Both the position numbers and the translations under genes were made by a program. The notes under the pieces are model-generated. The model saw nothing but the letters and a program-made list of their open reading frames with translations. It was not told where the DNA came from and did not search any database. A DNA stretch of 58,026 bases from Lentibacillus jeotgali (GTDB taxonomy: Bacteria > Bacillota > Bacilli > Bacillales > Amphibacillaceae). The stretch spans positions 1-58,026 of the forward strand of contig NZ_AGAV01000001.1 of assembly GCF_000224785.1 (NCBI RefSeq), in the 5' to 3' direction. Shown here piece after piece: positions 42,366 to 52,352 of the stretch (the first letter of the stretch is position 1; every line of letters begins with the position of its first letter).

Positions 42366-43657
42366 TGTTCCGTTCAATCTCCAATTTAATGCGGGTAGGT
42401 GATATCAGACGGAAGATTATATTCACTCTGTTAATGCTGATTGTATTCCGTCTTGGTACATTTATTCCAGTGCCTTATACAAATAGAGAGGCAATTGATT
42501 TTATGAACCAGCAAAATGTGTTCGGCTTTTTGAATACATTTGGCGGGGGGGCACTGCAGAACTTCTCCATCTTCGCGATGGGGATTATGCCCTACATTAC
42601 AGCAGCCATCATCATGCAGCTTCTGCAGATGGATGTCGTGCCAAAGTTCACCGAGTGGAAAAGACAAGGTGAAATGGGCCGGAAAAAGATTGCTCAGGTT
42701 ACACGTTATGGAACGATTTTACTTGCATTTGTCCAGGCGATTGCCATGTCGATCGGATTCAACGCAATGGCCGGGGGGATGCTGATCAGCGAACCAAGTG
42801 TATGGAAGTTTTTGATCATTGCCATTGTATTGACGAGCGGAACGGCATTTTTGATGTGGCTGGGTGAACAGATCACAGCAAATGGTGTCGGCAATGGTAT
42901 TTCCATTCTTATTTTTGCTGGTATCGTTTCGGCAGTTCCAAATGGCGTGAACCAGCTATACAGTCAATATTTCGTTGATGCCGGTGACGAATTGTTCATT
43001 AATATTGTCATTGTTGCGTTAATAGCATTGGTAGTGGTGGCAGTTACTGTCGGGGTTATCTTTATCCAGCAGGCACTGCGCAAAATACCAATCCAATATG
43101 CCAAGAAGCTGGTCAACCGTTCACCGGTTGGCGGTCACTCAACACATTTGCCGTTAAAAGTTAACGCAGCGGGCGTTATACCGGTGATTTTTGCAATAGC
43201 ATTTATTATTGCACCGCGGACGATTGCAGGGCTTTTTGAAGGTAATGAAATAGCAGCAACAATCGAATCCATTTTTGATTACACCCAGCCAGTCGGGATG
43301 GTCATTTATGTTGGTTTGATTATTGCGTTCACTTATTTCTATACATTTGTTCAAGTCAATCCTGAGCAAATGGCGGAAAATCTGCAAAAACAGGGCGGAT
43401 ATATTCCAGGTATACGTCCCGGCAGAAATACAGAGACCTACCTTACACGTGTTATGTATCGTTTAACATTTGTGGGATCAATCTTCTTAGCAGCGGTTTC
43501 TGTACTGCCGATTGTATTAGGCGGTCTGGCAAATCTGCCGCAAGCAGTACAAATCGGCGGCACAAGCTTACTGATCGTTGTGGGTGTTGCCCTGCAGACG
43601 ATGAAGCAACTGGAAAGCCAGCTGGTAAAACGGCACTATAAAGGCTTTATTAAGTAA
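42365..43657 (+). CDS. secY: Preprotein translocase subunit SecY
   Basis: A 430-residue channel protein with ten membrane spans. The plug region follows span 1, and the cytoplasmic loop with RPGRNTETYLTRVMYRLT (about 356-373) includes the arginine needed for SecA coupling. Translationally coupled to rplO. Confidence 0.98.
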   Translation: MFRSISNLMRVGDIRRKIIFTLLMLIVFRLGTFIPVPYTNREAIDFMNQQNVFGFLNTFGGGALQNFSIFAMGIMPYITAAIIMQLLQMDVVPKFTEWKRQGEMGRKKIAQVTRYGTILLAFVQAIAMSIGFNAMAGGMLISEPSVWKFLIIAIVLTSGTAFLMWLGEQITANGVGNGISILIFAGIVSAVPNGVNQLYSQYFVDAGDELFINIVIVALIALVVVAVTVGVIFIQQALRKIPIQYAKKLVNRSPVGGHSTHLPLKVNAAGVIPVIFAIAFIIAPRTIAGLFEGNEIAATIESIFDYTQPVGMVIYVGLIIAFTYFYTFVQVNPEQMAENLQKQGGYIPGIRPGRNTETYLTRVMYRLTFVGSIFLAAVSVLPIVLGGLANLPQAVQIGGTSLLIVVGVALQTMKQLESQLVKRHYKGFIK

Positions 43658-44335
<678 letters not shown>

Positions 44336-44359
44336 TCTGCCGGCTGTATACCGTATGGA

Positions 44360-44387
44360 TGCAATCAGGCACACAAATCGGTATAAT
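44360..44387 (+). promoter_or_regulatory. Possible promoter before the KOW gene and infA
   Basis: TATAAT (44382-44387) with a weak TGCAAT (44360-44365) 16 nt upstream, in the 155-nt gap where map would normally lie. Confidence 0.45.
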
Positions 44388-44490
44388 GGATGCCGTGGGT
44401 ATTTATGACTGATTTAACAGTGAATAGATCCGATGGAACCGTATCGGAAAATCTTTTTTGTAAAGTAAGCCTAAGTGAAGGTGATCGTTG

Positions 44491-44811
44491 TTGAACGAAG
44501 CTGATTCGATTCCGCGAATAGGTCAAGTTGTTCGGATTCTGCAAGGACGCGAAGCAGGTCAATACGCGGTGGTACTAAAACTGATTGATGACCGGTATGT
44601 CTTGCTGGCAGATGGGGAAAAACGTAAATATGATCGGCCAAAGAAAAAGAACCTGCATCATATTGAAGTAATGGATTATATATCTCCGGAAGTCCAAAAC
44701 AGCCTTCTAGAAACTGGTCGTGTCACAAATGGTAAATTGCGATTTGCCATAACGAAATTTATCAATGAAGTTGTGACTGATTTGAAGAAGGGAGATCAAC
44801 ACGATGGCTAA
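44491..44811 (+). CDS. KOW-domain RNA-binding protein (YbzG, L14e-like)
   Basis: A 106-residue small basic protein with an N-terminal KOW/SH3-like segment, [20 protein letters not shown] (about 9-28), followed by [20 protein letters not shown]. Homologues sit next to infA in many Bacilli and are annotated as L14e-like RNA-binding proteins; function is not established. TTG 44491 has AAGGTGAT at about seven nt; TTG 44488 is possible. Overlaps infA by eight bases. Confidence 0.85.
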   Translation: MNEADSIPRIGQVVRILQGREAGQYAVVLKLIDDRYVLLADGEKRKYDRPKKKNLHHIEVMDYISPEVQNSLLETGRVTNGKLRFAITKFINEVVTDLKKGDQHDG

Positions 44812-45022
44812 AGACGATGTTATTGAAGTGGAAGGTACCGTAACCGAAACATTGCCAAATGCGATGTTTAATGTGGAGCTGGAAAACGGGCACACAGTAT
44901 TGGCTCATGTTTCCGGCAAAATCCGTATGCATTTCATCCGCATTTTGCCTGGCGATAAAGTGACGGTAGAACTTTCGCCATATGATTTAACCAAAGGACG
45001 AATTACGTACCGTTATAAATAG
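44804..45022 (+). CDS. infA: Translation initiation factor IF-1
   Basis: A 72-residue OB-fold factor occupying the 30S A site during initiation. [20 protein letters not shown] and [17 protein letters not shown] are diagnostic. Start overlaps the KOW gene. Confidence 0.98.
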   Translation: MAKDDVIEVEGTVTETLPNAMFNVELENGHTVLAHVSGKIRMHFIRILPGDKVTVELSPYDLTKGRITYRYK

Positions 45023-45059
45023 ACTCGCGCGAGCTCCGATATAAAAGGAGGTAAAATTG

Positions 45060-45173
45060 ATGAAAGTCAGAGCATCTGTAAAACCGATTTGCGAAAAATG
45101 CAAAGTCGTCAAACGTAAAGGTAAATTAATGGTGATTTGCGATAATCCGAAACACAAGCAGAAACAAGGCTAA
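45060..45173 (+). CDS. rpmJ: 50S ribosomal protein L36, zinc type
   Basis: A 37-residue protein with the zinc ligands C11, C14, C27 and H32. ATG 45060 follows AAAGGAGG. Between infA and rpsM as usual; missed by length-filtered ORF calling. Confidence 0.97.
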   Translation: MKVRASVKPICEKCKVVKRKGKLMVICDNPKHKQKQG

Positions 45174-45197
45174 TAAACAAGGAGGTGCAAGCAAGTT

Positions 45198-45563
45198 ATG
45201 GCACGTATTGCAGGTATTGACATCCCACGTGATAAACGTGTAGTTATTTCATTAACCTATATTCACGGTGTAGGCAAAAGCACTGCCCAGGAAATTCTGA
45301 AAGAGGCAGGCGTTTCCGAAAGCACACGTGTACGCGACCTGACTGAGGATGAATTAAGCAGCATCCGTAAGGCAATCGGCGATTATTCAGTTGAAGGTGA
45401 CCTTCGTCGTGAAACATCCCTTAACATTAAACGTCTGATCGAAATCGGGTCCTACAGAGGAATTAGACACCGCCGCGGTTTGCCACTGCGTGGTCAGAAG
45501 ACGAAAAACAACTCACGCACCCGTAAAGGCCCGCGTCGCACAATGGCTAATAAGAAAAAGTAA
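45198..45563 (+). CDS. rpsM: 30S ribosomal protein S13
   Basis: A 121-residue 30S head protein making the bridges to the large subunit and contacting P-site tRNA through its basic tail ([15 protein letters not shown]). [20 protein letters not shown] at the start is diagnostic. Confidence 0.98.
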   Translation: MARIAGIDIPRDKRVVISLTYIHGVGKSTAQEILKEAGVSESTRVRDLTEDELSSIRKAIGDYSVEGDLRRETSLNIKRLIEIGSYRGIRHRRGLPLRGQKTKNNSRTRKGPRRTMANKKK

Positions 45564-45584
45564 CGCAAAGGAGGGTAAACATCT

Positions 45585-45977
45585 ATGGCACGCAAACAGA
45601 ACACACCGCGTAAACGCCGCGTGAAAAAGAATATTGATACGGGTGTTGCGCATATCCGTTCAACATTTAATAACACGATTGTAACCATTACAGATGTCAA
45701 AGGAAATTCAATCGGATGGAGCTCTGCAGGTGCACTTGGCTTTAAAGGTTCCCGTAAGTCAACACCATTTGCTGCACAAATGGCCGCTGAGACAGCTGCC
45801 AAAAACGCAGTCGATAACGGTATGAAATCATTGGAAGTAACGGTTAAAGGACCAGGAGCCGGCCGTGAAGCAGCAATTCGTTCATTGCAGGCAGCAGGAC
45901 TTGATGTTACAGCTATTCGTGACGTAACACCGGTTCCTCATAATGGCTGCCGCCCGCCAAAACGTCGTCGTGTATAA
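45585..45977 (+). CDS. rpsK: 30S ribosomal protein S11
   Basis: A 130-residue platform protein near the E site. [18 protein letters not shown] and the C-terminal [17 protein letters not shown] are diagnostic. AAAGGAGGG precedes the start. Confidence 0.98.
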   Translation: MARKQNTPRKRRVKKNIDTGVAHIRSTFNNTIVTITDVKGNSIGWSSAGALGFKGSRKSTPFAAQMAAETAAKNAVDNGMKSLEVTVKGPGAGREAAIRSLQAAGLDVTAIRDVTPVPHNGCRPPKRRRV

Positions 45978-45994
45978 GACTCGCGTATAGATAT

Positions 45995-46192
45995 TTGTCA
46001 CGTTGTCTATAATGGGTTATGATAGCTAAAAGTAAAAAGCGAGATATACGAATCTTTTAAGTGAACCTGACAGCAAGATAAAGACGATAGTGTTTTAGTG
46101 CAGAAACGCCAACTGCCTACTTGGGGAATTTCGGTTGGACATTGCCGAATGTCTGACCGGGGTTTCGACGTTTTAAAGGAGGGTTTTATAGA
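45995..46192 (+). promoter_or_regulatory. Internal promoter and leader of rpoA-rplQ
   Basis: TTGTCA (45995-46000), 17-nt spacer, TATGAT (46018-46023) in the 215-nt rpsK-rpoA gap. The leader holds hairpins CCAAC (46109-46113)/GTTGG (46134-46138) and a perfect GACATT (46138-46143)/AATGTC (46148-46153) with a GCCG loop. No terminator. It would allow rpoA expression apart from the ribosomal genes. Confidence 0.68.
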
Positions 46193-47137
46193 ATGATCGA
46201 AATTGAAAAGCCGGGAATAGAAACGGTAGAGATCACCGATGATGCTACATTTGGGAAGTTCGTCGCCGAGCCGCTTGAACGTGGATATGGTACTACTTTA
46301 GGAAACTCCTTGCGTCGTATCCTGCTATCCTCACTTCCGGGTGCTGCTGTTACATCAGTTCAAATTGATGGGGCTCAGCATGAGTTCTCAACAGTCGAAG
46401 GTGTTGTTGAAGACGTAACAACCATTATTTTGAACTTGAAAAAGCTTGCATTGAAGATTTACTCTGATGATGTCAAAACGTTAGAGATCGATGTGCAGGG
46501 TGAAGGAAAAGTTACGGCTGCAGACTTGACATACGACAGTGATGTAGAGGTGCTGAATCCCGATCTGCCGATTGCAACAATCAACGGCAATGGAACACTT
46601 CATATGAAAATAACGGCAGAGCGCGGTCGCGGATATCGACCGGCTGAAGCGAACAAACATGATGAACAGCCAATTGGTGTTATCCCGGTTGATTCTATTT
46701 TTACACCTGTATCACGTGTAACGTATCAAGTGGAAAACACACGTGTAGGGCAAGTTTCGAACTACGATAAGCTGACAATGGATGTATGGACCGATGGCAG
46801 CATCCGTCCTGAGGAAGCTGTTTCATTGGGGGCAAAAGTCTTTAATGAGCATCTTAATATTTTCATCAGCTTAACAGACGAAGCACAAAAAGCAGAAATT
46901 ATGGTTGAAAAAGAAGAAGATCAAAAAGAAAAAGTTATGGAAATGACTATCGAAGAACTAGATTTATCTGTAAGGTCCTACAATTGTTTGAAACGCGCTG
47001 GAATCAACACCGTTCAAGAACTAGCAAATAAATCAGAAGAAGATATGATGAAAGTGCGCAACCTTGGCCGCAAATCGCTTGAGGAAGTCAAAGTGAAGCT
47101 TGCAGATTTAGGCTTGGGCTTGCGAGATGATGACTAA
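46193..47137 (+). CDS. rpoA: DNA-directed RNA polymerase subunit alpha
   Basis: A 314-residue assembly platform of RNA polymerase. N-terminal dimerisation domain (about 1-228, with [18 protein letters not shown]), acidic linker, and C-terminal helix-hairpin-helix domain (about 245-314, [20 protein letters not shown]) that binds UP elements and activators. AAAGGAGGG upstream. Confidence 0.98.
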   Translation: MIEIEKPGIETVEITDDATFGKFVAEPLERGYGTTLGNSLRRILLSSLPGAAVTSVQIDGAQHEFSTVEGVVEDVTTIILNLKKLALKIYSDDVKTLEIDVQGEGKVTAADLTYDSDVEVLNPDLPIATINGNGTLHMKITAERGRGYRPAEANKHDEQPIGVIPVDSIFTPVSRVTYQVENTRVGQVSNYDKLTMDVWTDGSIRPEEAVSLGAKVFNEHLNIFISLTDEAQKAEIMVEKEEDQKEKVMEMTIEELDLSVRSYNCLKRAGINTVQELANKSEEDMMKVRNLGRKSLEEVKVKLADLGLGLRDDD

Positions 47138-47177
47138 TAACACCTTGAGATTTTCAGTAAAAAGGGAGGGATAGTCC

Positions 47178-47531
47178 ATGGCCAGGAAATTAGGGCGTAA
47201 GACAGATCACCGCATGGCAATGCTTCGCAACCTTGCTTCTGATTTGATTATCCATGAGCGTATTGAAACAACAGAAGCGAAGGCGAAAGATCTGAAATCA
47301 ACAGTCGAAAAGATGATTACACTTGGCAAACGCGGTGATGTTCATGCGCGTCGCCAGGCAGCTGCTTTTCTGTATGATCAGGAAGCAAATGAGGATGAAA
47401 CAGTTATTCAAAAATTGTTCGATGACGTCGCGGCACGCTACGAGGACAGACAAGGCGGATACACACGTGTCCTTAAGCTGGGGTCCCGTCAGGGTGATGG
47501 AGCAAAAATGGCAATCATCGAACTTGTTTAA
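47178..47531 (+). CDS. rplQ: 50S ribosomal protein L17
   Basis: A 117-residue tunnel-exit protein. [20 protein letters not shown] at the start and [20 protein letters not shown] at the end are diagnostic. Last gene of the S10-spc-alpha cluster; a terminator follows. Confidence 0.98.
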   Translation: MARKLGRKTDHRMAMLRNLASDLIIHERIETTEAKAKDLKSTVEKMITLGKRGDVHARRQAAAFLYDQEANEDETVIQKLFDDVAARYEDRQGGYTRVLKLGSRQGDGAKMAIIELV

Positions 47532-47546
47532 TGCAGGCGATATGAT

Positions 47547-47596
47547 AAGGGCAGGACAGAATCTCTTCCACGAGGTGAATCCCAGCCCTTTTTTTG
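47547..47596 (+). terminator. Terminator after rplQ
   Basis: AAGGGC (47547-47552) pairs with GCCCTT (47585-47590), with inner GGA/TCC and CTC/GAG pairs, followed by T5. It ends the alpha operon. Confidence 0.8.
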
Positions 47597-47732
47597 TAAT
47601 TGGGACATGGGGGTAGACCCTTTGTTCTACTCATCGCTATTTTGTCTGTTGACAGCAAGTGGAATTGTCTGGAGCGAAGATCAACAAAACCAGGGGGTTT
47701 GTAGTGCCGCCCGAGTGAAAGGGTAAGCAAAT

Positions 47733-48572
47733 ATGCGAAATAAAATAGTCGAGTTTAGAAATGTATCGTTCAGATACGGAGAAGAGCAGCCCTGGGTATT
47801 GAAAAACTGCTCGTTTGAAATCTATGAAAATGAAGCAATTGCTATCATTGGTCATAATGGCTCAGGCAAGTCGACGATTGCGAAATTGATGAATGGCCTG
47901 CTTTTTCCCCAGGAAGGCGAAATTATCATTAATAACCGCCCGGTAACTCAGGATTCAATTTGGGAGATCCGTAAAGATGTCGGCATGGTATTTCAGAATC
48001 CTGATAACCAGTTTGTCGGCACAACTGTACAGGATGATGTTGCCTTTGGGATGGAGAACCGCGGCATTGAACGCGATGAGATGGTCAGGCGTATCAATGA
48101 TACGTTATCGGCTGTCGGGATGCAGGAATACCGGCTGACAGAACCGCACAAACTTTCCGGGGGCCAGAAACAGCGGGTGGCGATTGCAAGTGTGCTGGCA
48201 ATATTTCCGCAAGTTCTGATCTTGGATGAAGCCACCGCAATGCTGGACCCCCGAGGCCGAACTGAAATCATGAAAACTGTCACAAATGTACAAGAAAAAC
48301 GAAATCTTTCTTTGATTACCATCACTCACGACCTCCAGGAAGTCGTGGAGGCTGAACGGGTGATTGTCATGAACGCGGGTGAGGTTTGGGATGAAGCGGC
48401 ACCGCGGGATATATTTGCAAAAAAAGCGGAATTGCGCAAGATCGGTTTGGATATTCCGTTCGTGGCAGCTTTATCTGATGAGTTGTGGAAAGCAGGCGTT
48501 CCGATCAATAATGAGGCACTAAACCACGAAGAGCTGCTGGAGGAACTATGGATATCACATTCAATCACGTAA
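47733..48572 (+). CDS. ecfA1: ECF transporter ATPase EcfA1
   Basis: A 279-residue ABC ATPase energising the group II energy-coupling-factor transporter, which serves exchangeable S components for vitamins such as riboflavin, folate or biotin. Walker [10 protein letters not shown] (about 42-50), signature LSGGQKQR (about 144-151), Walker [14 protein letters not shown] (about 163-175). A GAAAGGG site precedes the ATG. It overlaps ecfA2 by 25 bases. No S component lies in this window. Confidence 0.96.
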   Translation: MRNKIVEFRNVSFRYGEEQPWVLKNCSFEIYENEAIAIIGHNGSGKSTIAKLMNGLLFPQEGEIIINNRPVTQDSIWEIRKDVGMVFQNPDNQFVGTTVQDDVAFGMENRGIERDEMVRRINDTLSAVGMQEYRLTEPHKLSGGQKQRVAIASVLAIFPQVLILDEATAMLDPRGRTEIMKTVTNVQEKRNLSLITITHDLQEVVEAERVIVMNAGEVWDEAAPRDIFAKKAELRKIGLDIPFVAALSDELWKAGVPINNEALNHEELLEELWISHSIT

Positions 48573-49420
48573 GCTATATTTACCAGAAAAACACACCCTT
48601 TGCCCATAAAGCGATTGCAGACTTGTCTTTTTACATCCCATCTGGCACGTTTACAGCAGTTATTGGCCATACCGGTTCCGGCAAATCGACATTGATCCAG
48701 CATCTTAACGGCCTGGTGCGTCCGAGTGAAGGGGAAGTAACGATTGGAAAATACCGGTTAACGAATGATGAAAAACCGGATAACATGAAAATGCTTCGAA
48801 ATCTTGTAGGTGTTGTTTTTCAGTATCCGGAGCACCAATTATTTGAGGAAACGGTCAAAAAAGATATCGCTTTTGGCCCAAAAAACTTCAATGTCCCTGA
48901 AGATGAAATTGAAAACCGTGTGCGTGACATAACAACTGAAGTTGGGCTGCCGGAGGAGTTGCTTGGGCGGTCCCCGTTTGAATTGAGCGGCGGACAAATG
49001 CGACGCGTGGCGATTGCCGGTGTGCTTGCGACAAAGCCGAAAGTGCTCGTACTGGATGAGCCGACGGCAGGACTTGATCCGCGGGGCCAGCATGAGATGA
49101 TGGATATGTTTTATGATATGCACCAACGGCAGGCGCTGACGACAATCCTTGTTACGCACAGTATGGAAGATGCCGTTAAATATGCTGACAACGTGATTAT
49201 TTTAAATGATGGAACAAAATATATGGAAGGTAAGCCGGAAGATGTTCTGACGCAACGGGAGGCGTTGCACAACGTTCAGTTGGACGTCCCGGAAATGGTA
49301 CAGTTCATCAATGCATTTTCAGAAAAATTCGAGCAGAAAGTTCCTTTCCGCCGGCAATCCGAAGCCGAACTTGCCAGGGAAATCCGGCAAGTCCTGAAGG
49401 GAGCCGGAAAAGATGAATAA
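48548..49420 (+). CDS. ecfA2: ECF transporter ATPase EcfA2
   Basis: A 290-residue partner ATPase. Walker [10 protein letters not shown] (about 39-47), signature LSGGQMRR (about 144-151), Walker [16 protein letters not shown]. The long C-terminal extension (about 240-290) mediates dimerisation with EcfA1 and contact to EcfT. Overlaps ecfA1 and ecfT, so the module is translationally coupled. Confidence 0.96.
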   Translation: MDITFNHVSYIYQKNTPFAHKAIADLSFYIPSGTFTAVIGHTGSGKSTLIQHLNGLVRPSEGEVTIGKYRLTNDEKPDNMKMLRNLVGVVFQYPEHQLFEETVKKDIAFGPKNFNVPEDEIENRVRDITTEVGLPEELLGRSPFELSGGQMRRVAIAGVLATKPKVLVLDEPTAGLDPRGQHEMMDMFYDMHQRQALTTILVTHSMEDAVKYADNVIILNDGTKYMEGKPEDVLTQREALHNVQLDVPEMVQFINAFSEKFEQKVPFRRQSEAELAREIRQVLKGAGKDE

Positions 49421-50213
49421 TGCGTTGATAATCGGTCAGTATGTTCCCGGTGAATCGTTTGTTCACCGGTTGGACCCGAGAACCAAGATTACTGTCATTT
49501 TTTTCTTTGTTTTCATCGTTTTTTTAGCAAATTCAGTAATAAGCTACAGTGTGTTAATTGTCTTTGCACTGGCAAGCATGTTCACGACCCGGATTCAAAT
49601 CCGATATATTTTAAAAGGGCTGACACCCGTCTGGTTTTTAATTGTATTTACTTTTTTATTGCATTTGATTGTCACAAATAAAGGTACTGTACTAATAGAT
49701 ATATTTGGATTCAGCATTTATTCAGGCGCACTCATACAAGGATTTGCAATATCTATAAGGTTTTTCTTGCTTATATTAGTGACATCATTGTTGACATTGA
49801 CCACCACACCGATCGAAATAACGGATGCCATTGAGGACATGCTCCATCCGTTGAAAAGGATACGGTTCCCTGTCCATGAACTGGCGTTGATGATGTCGAT
49901 TTCACTCCGGTTTATCCCGACACTTATGCAGGAAACGGATAAAATCTCCAAGGCACAGGCATCTCGCGGTGTCGATTTTCGGACGGGGCCGTTAAGGGAT
50001 CGAGTCAAAGCAGTTGTGCCGCTGCTCGTGCCGCTGTTTGTCAGTGCCTTCAAGCGGGCGGAGGAATTGGCAATGGCAATGGAAGCCCGCGGATATCAAG
50101 GCGGTGAAGGGCGTACGAAACTGCGAGAGTTGATACTCGGCAAACGTGACTATATGGTCTTTATTTTATTTATTATTGTTACAGCCTTATTATTTTTGAC
50201 AAGAAACTACTAG
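49413..50213 (+). CDS. ecfT: ECF transporter transmembrane protein EcfT
   Basis: A 266-residue scaffold with about five to six membrane spans and two long coupling helices carrying the x-R-G signatures, ASRG (about 187-190) and EARG (about 225-228), that insert into the grooves of EcfA1 and EcfA2. The C-terminal span is [14 protein letters not shown]. Overlaps ecfA2 by eight bases. Confidence 0.95.
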   Translation: MNNALIIGQYVPGESFVHRLDPRTKITVIFFFVFIVFLANSVISYSVLIVFALASMFTTRIQIRYILKGLTPVWFLIVFTFLLHLIVTNKGTVLIDIFGFSIYSGALIQGFAISIRFFLLILVTSLLTLTTTPIEITDAIEDMLHPLKRIRFPVHELALMMSISLRFIPTLMQETDKISKAQASRGVDFRTGPLRDRVKAVVPLLVPLFVSAFKRAEELAMAMEARGYQGGEGRTKLRELILGKRDYMVFILFIIVTALLFLTRNY

Positions 50214-50229
50214 GAAGGACCGGGGACGT

Positions 50230-50976
50230 ATGGCTAAAATCAAATGTGTCATTAGTTATGATGGTACAAATTTTTCGGGCTTACAGATCCAGTCCCGGGA
50301 GCGAACAGTGCAGGGGGAATTAGAAGAGGCGCTCGCGAAAATTCATAAAGGAGCCTATGTGAAGGTTTATCCATCAGGCAGGACTGATAAAGGTGTTCAC
50401 GCAAAAGCACAGGCTATTCATTTTGAATCTGATTATAACCTGCTGCCGGCCGACTGGAAACGGGCGCTAAATGCAATGCTTCCGTCAGACATTCATGTAA
50501 ATGAGGCAGAAGAGGTTCCGGCTTCATTTCATGCACGTTTTGATGTGTTGGAAAAGGAATACCGGTATTATATTCTGAATGAACCGGAACCGGATGTATT
50601 CAAACGTAACTATGTTTACCAGTATCCATATACTTTAGACATAGCTAAAATGCAGGAAACGTGTAAATACTTCGAGGGCACGCACGACTTCACCACGTTC
50701 TCATCGGCAAAAGCCAGTGTCAAAGGCAGCAAGGTCCGAACACTAGTGGAAGTCTCCTGTCAGCGAGAAGGAAGCCAAATAGAATTTGTTATGAGGGGAC
50801 ATGGGTTTTTATATAACATGGCCCGGATCATTGTCGGAACACTTCTTGAGGTGGGCCGGGGTAATTTGGAGCCAGCAGAAATACCGCGTTTATTTGATCA
50901 AAAAGATCGGCAGCTTGCCGGAGACACAGTTCCGCCGCAAGGTTTATACCTGAGGAATGTACGGTATGAGGAGTAG
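50230..50976 (+). CDS. truA: tRNA pseudouridine(38-40) synthase TruA
   Basis: A 248-residue pseudouridine synthase modifying the anticodon arm. The catalytic aspartate is in SGRTDKGVHAKAQ (about 50-62). DFTTFSSAKASVKGSKVR and GFLYNMARIIVG are family segments. Sixteen nt after ecfT, forming the conserved ecfA1-A2-T-truA unit. Confidence 0.97.
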   Translation: MAKIKCVISYDGTNFSGLQIQSRERTVQGELEEALAKIHKGAYVKVYPSGRTDKGVHAKAQAIHFESDYNLLPADWKRALNAMLPSDIHVNEAEEVPASFHARFDVLEKEYRYYILNEPEPDVFKRNYVYQYPYTLDIAKMQETCKYFEGTHDFTTFSSAKASVKGSKVRTLVEVSCQREGSQIEFVMRGHGFLYNMARIIVGTLLEVGRGNLEPAEIPRLFDQKDRQLAGDTVPPQGLYLRNVRYEE

Positions 50977-51010
50977 GAGGCCAGACAACGGTCAATAATA
51001 GACAACTTTC

Positions 51011-51074
51011 ATCATTTCCCGGGAAATAATGATAAAGTGAAACGTCATTGAATGGGGCGGTTCCCCATTCAATG
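51011..51074. other. Two strong palindromes downstream of truA
   Basis: ATCATTTCCC/GGGAAATAATGAT (about 51011-51033) is a near-perfect hairpin, and CATTGAATGGGG (51046-51057) with CCCCATTCAATG (51063-51074) is a perfect 12-bp stem with a five-base loop. Neither has a T run. They may terminate truA weakly, bind a protein, or be repeat remnants. From 51075 to 51185 nothing else is evident. Confidence 0.5.
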
Positions 51075-51190
51075 TTAATTGAATAGAACCGGTTACTGAC
51101 TATTGGATGCGGGCTAAAACACAACAGCTATTTAGCAGAAACTAGTGTGTGAACCGCTTTTACTATATTTAAGAAAAATGCCCGTAAAAC

Positions 51191-51219
51191 TTGACATCCG
51201 CTCGGTTCTGGTATATGAT
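51191..51219 (+). promoter_or_regulatory. Sigma-A promoter of rplM-rpsI
   Basis: TTGACA (51191-51196), 17-nt spacer, TATGAT (51214-51219); close to consensus. Confidence 0.9.
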
Positions 51220-51224
51220 GGTTT

Positions 51225-51312
51225 GTGGTATTTTTATTTGAACCACGATTAGCCCCGGAAACTAATTGTGATGAAATATGTAAACGACTCTTGAAATGAA
51301 ATGATTGAAATT
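51225..51312 (+). promoter_or_regulatory. Candidate L13 leader
   Basis: The roughly 100-nt leader before rplM starts with the hairpin GTGGT (51225-51229)/ACCAC (51242-51246), followed by TTAG (51249-51252)/CTAA (51262-51265). Position and size fit the L13 leader family of Firmicutes; the family match was not tested. Confidence 0.6.
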
Positions 51313-51326
51313 GGAGGGAAATGACC

Positions 51327-51764
51327 ATGCGCACAACATTCATGGCCAATGAAAATAATATCGAACGCAAATGGTTTGTTGTGGATGCTGAAGGCAAGCG
51401 GCTTGGACGTTTGTCTAGTGAGGTTGCTGCAATCCTGCGCGGAAAGCATAAACCAACTTACACACCACATGCTGATACCGGCGATCATGTCATCATTATC
51501 AATGCTGACAAAGTTGAGCTGACTGGTAAAAAACTGACTGACAAAATGTACTATCGTCATTCAAACCACCCAGGTGGACTGAAAGCACGCTCTGCAAATG
51601 AAATGCGTTCAAAGTATCCTATACAAATGCTTGAGACAACGGTTAAAGGCATGCTTCCAAAAGGCCCTTTAGGACGTAAAATGGGTAAAAAACTACACGT
51701 ATACAGAGGTGCTGAACACAATCATCAAGCACAAAAACCAGAAGCTTACGAACTTCGCGGTTAA
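51327..51764 (+). CDS. rplM: 50S ribosomal protein L13
   Basis: A 145-residue early assembly protein. [20 protein letters not shown] and [10 protein letters not shown]-type sequence ([13 protein letters not shown]) are diagnostic. ATG 51327 is eight nt after GGAGGG and gives [13 protein letters not shown] 51321 is too close to the site. Confidence 0.97.
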   Translation: MRTTFMANENNIERKWFVVDAEGKRLGRLSSEVAAILRGKHKPTYTPHADTGDHVIIINADKVELTGKKLTDKMYYRHSNHPGGLKARSANEMRSKYPIQMLETTVKGMLPKGPLGRKMGKKLHVYRGAEHNHQAQKPEAYELRG

Positions 51765-51784
51765 TAAAAAGGAGGTTATTCAAT

Positions 51785-52177
51785 TTGGCACAAGTACAAT
51801 ATTACGGCACCGGACGCCGTAAAAAATCAACTGCACGTGTCCGTCTTGTTCCAGGAACAGGCCGTGTTTTAATTAACAAACGTAATGCAGAAGACTACTT
51901 CCCATATGAAACACAACGTATTATTTTGAATCAGCCATTGAAAGCTACTGAAACTGAGGGCACATATGATGTGCTGGTTAACGTTGACGGGGGAGGGTTT
52001 ACCGGACAGGCTGGCGCTATCCGTCACGGAGTTGCCCGTGCACTGCTGGAAGCAGACCCTGAGTACCGTGCAACCCTTAAGCGTGAAGGATATCTGACAC
52101 GTGACGCTCGTGCGACTGAACGTAAGAAATACGGTCTTAAAGGTGCACGTCGTTCACCACAGTTCTCAAAACGTTAA
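51785..52177 (+). CDS. rpsI: 30S ribosomal protein S9
   Basis: A 130-residue protein whose C-terminal SKR tail contacts P-site t[23 protein letters not shown] at the start and [17 protein letters not shown] at the end are intact, so the adjacent element has not truncated it. TTG 51785 follows AAGGAGG. The 3' end of rpsI is a known integration site for some tyrosine-integrase elements. Confidence 0.98.
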   Translation: MAQVQYYGTGRRKKSTARVRLVPGTGRVLINKRNAEDYFPYETQRIILNQPLKATETEGTYDVLVNVDGGGFTGQAGAIRHGVARALLEADPEYRATLKREGYLTRDARATERKKYGLKGARRSPQFSKR

Positions 52178-52192
52178 GCAATCAATTTTCAC

Positions 52193-52224
52193 GAATCCCC
52201 CAGCCGCCTATGGTTGGGGGATTC
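52193..52224 (+). terminator. rpsI terminator
   Basis: GAATCCCCCAGCC (52193-52205) pairs with GGTTGGGGGATTC (52212-52224), a 13-bp stem with one G-T pair. The following sequence is only moderately T-rich. Confidence 0.78.
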
Positions 52225-52268
52225 TACTATATATGCGTTGCTTTAAAAATAGGCAAAAATTCACACAT

Positions 52269-52301
52269 AATATACAAGTAATATACGAGTAATATACAAA
52301 A
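52269..52301. repeat. Three tandem 11-bp repeats near the element end
   Basis: AATATACAAGT (52269-52279), AATATACGAGT (52280-52290) and AATATACAAAA (52291-52301) lie head to tail about 25 nt beyond the integrase stop. Such direct repeats near an attachment site are typical of integrase arm-binding sites. Confidence 0.65.
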
Positions 52302-52321
52302 AATTAAAGAGAAAAACAGTT

Positions 52322-52352
52322 CTTCTCATAGCTTGTCAATTGCTATGAGAAG
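52322..52352 (-). terminator. Terminator of the integrase gene
   Basis: CTTCTCATAGC (52322-52332) pairs with GCTATGAGAAG (52342-52352), a perfect 11-bp stem overlapping the last codons of the integrase. On the minus strand it is followed by a T-rich tract (TTTTTCTCTTTAATTTTT). Confidence 0.8.
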
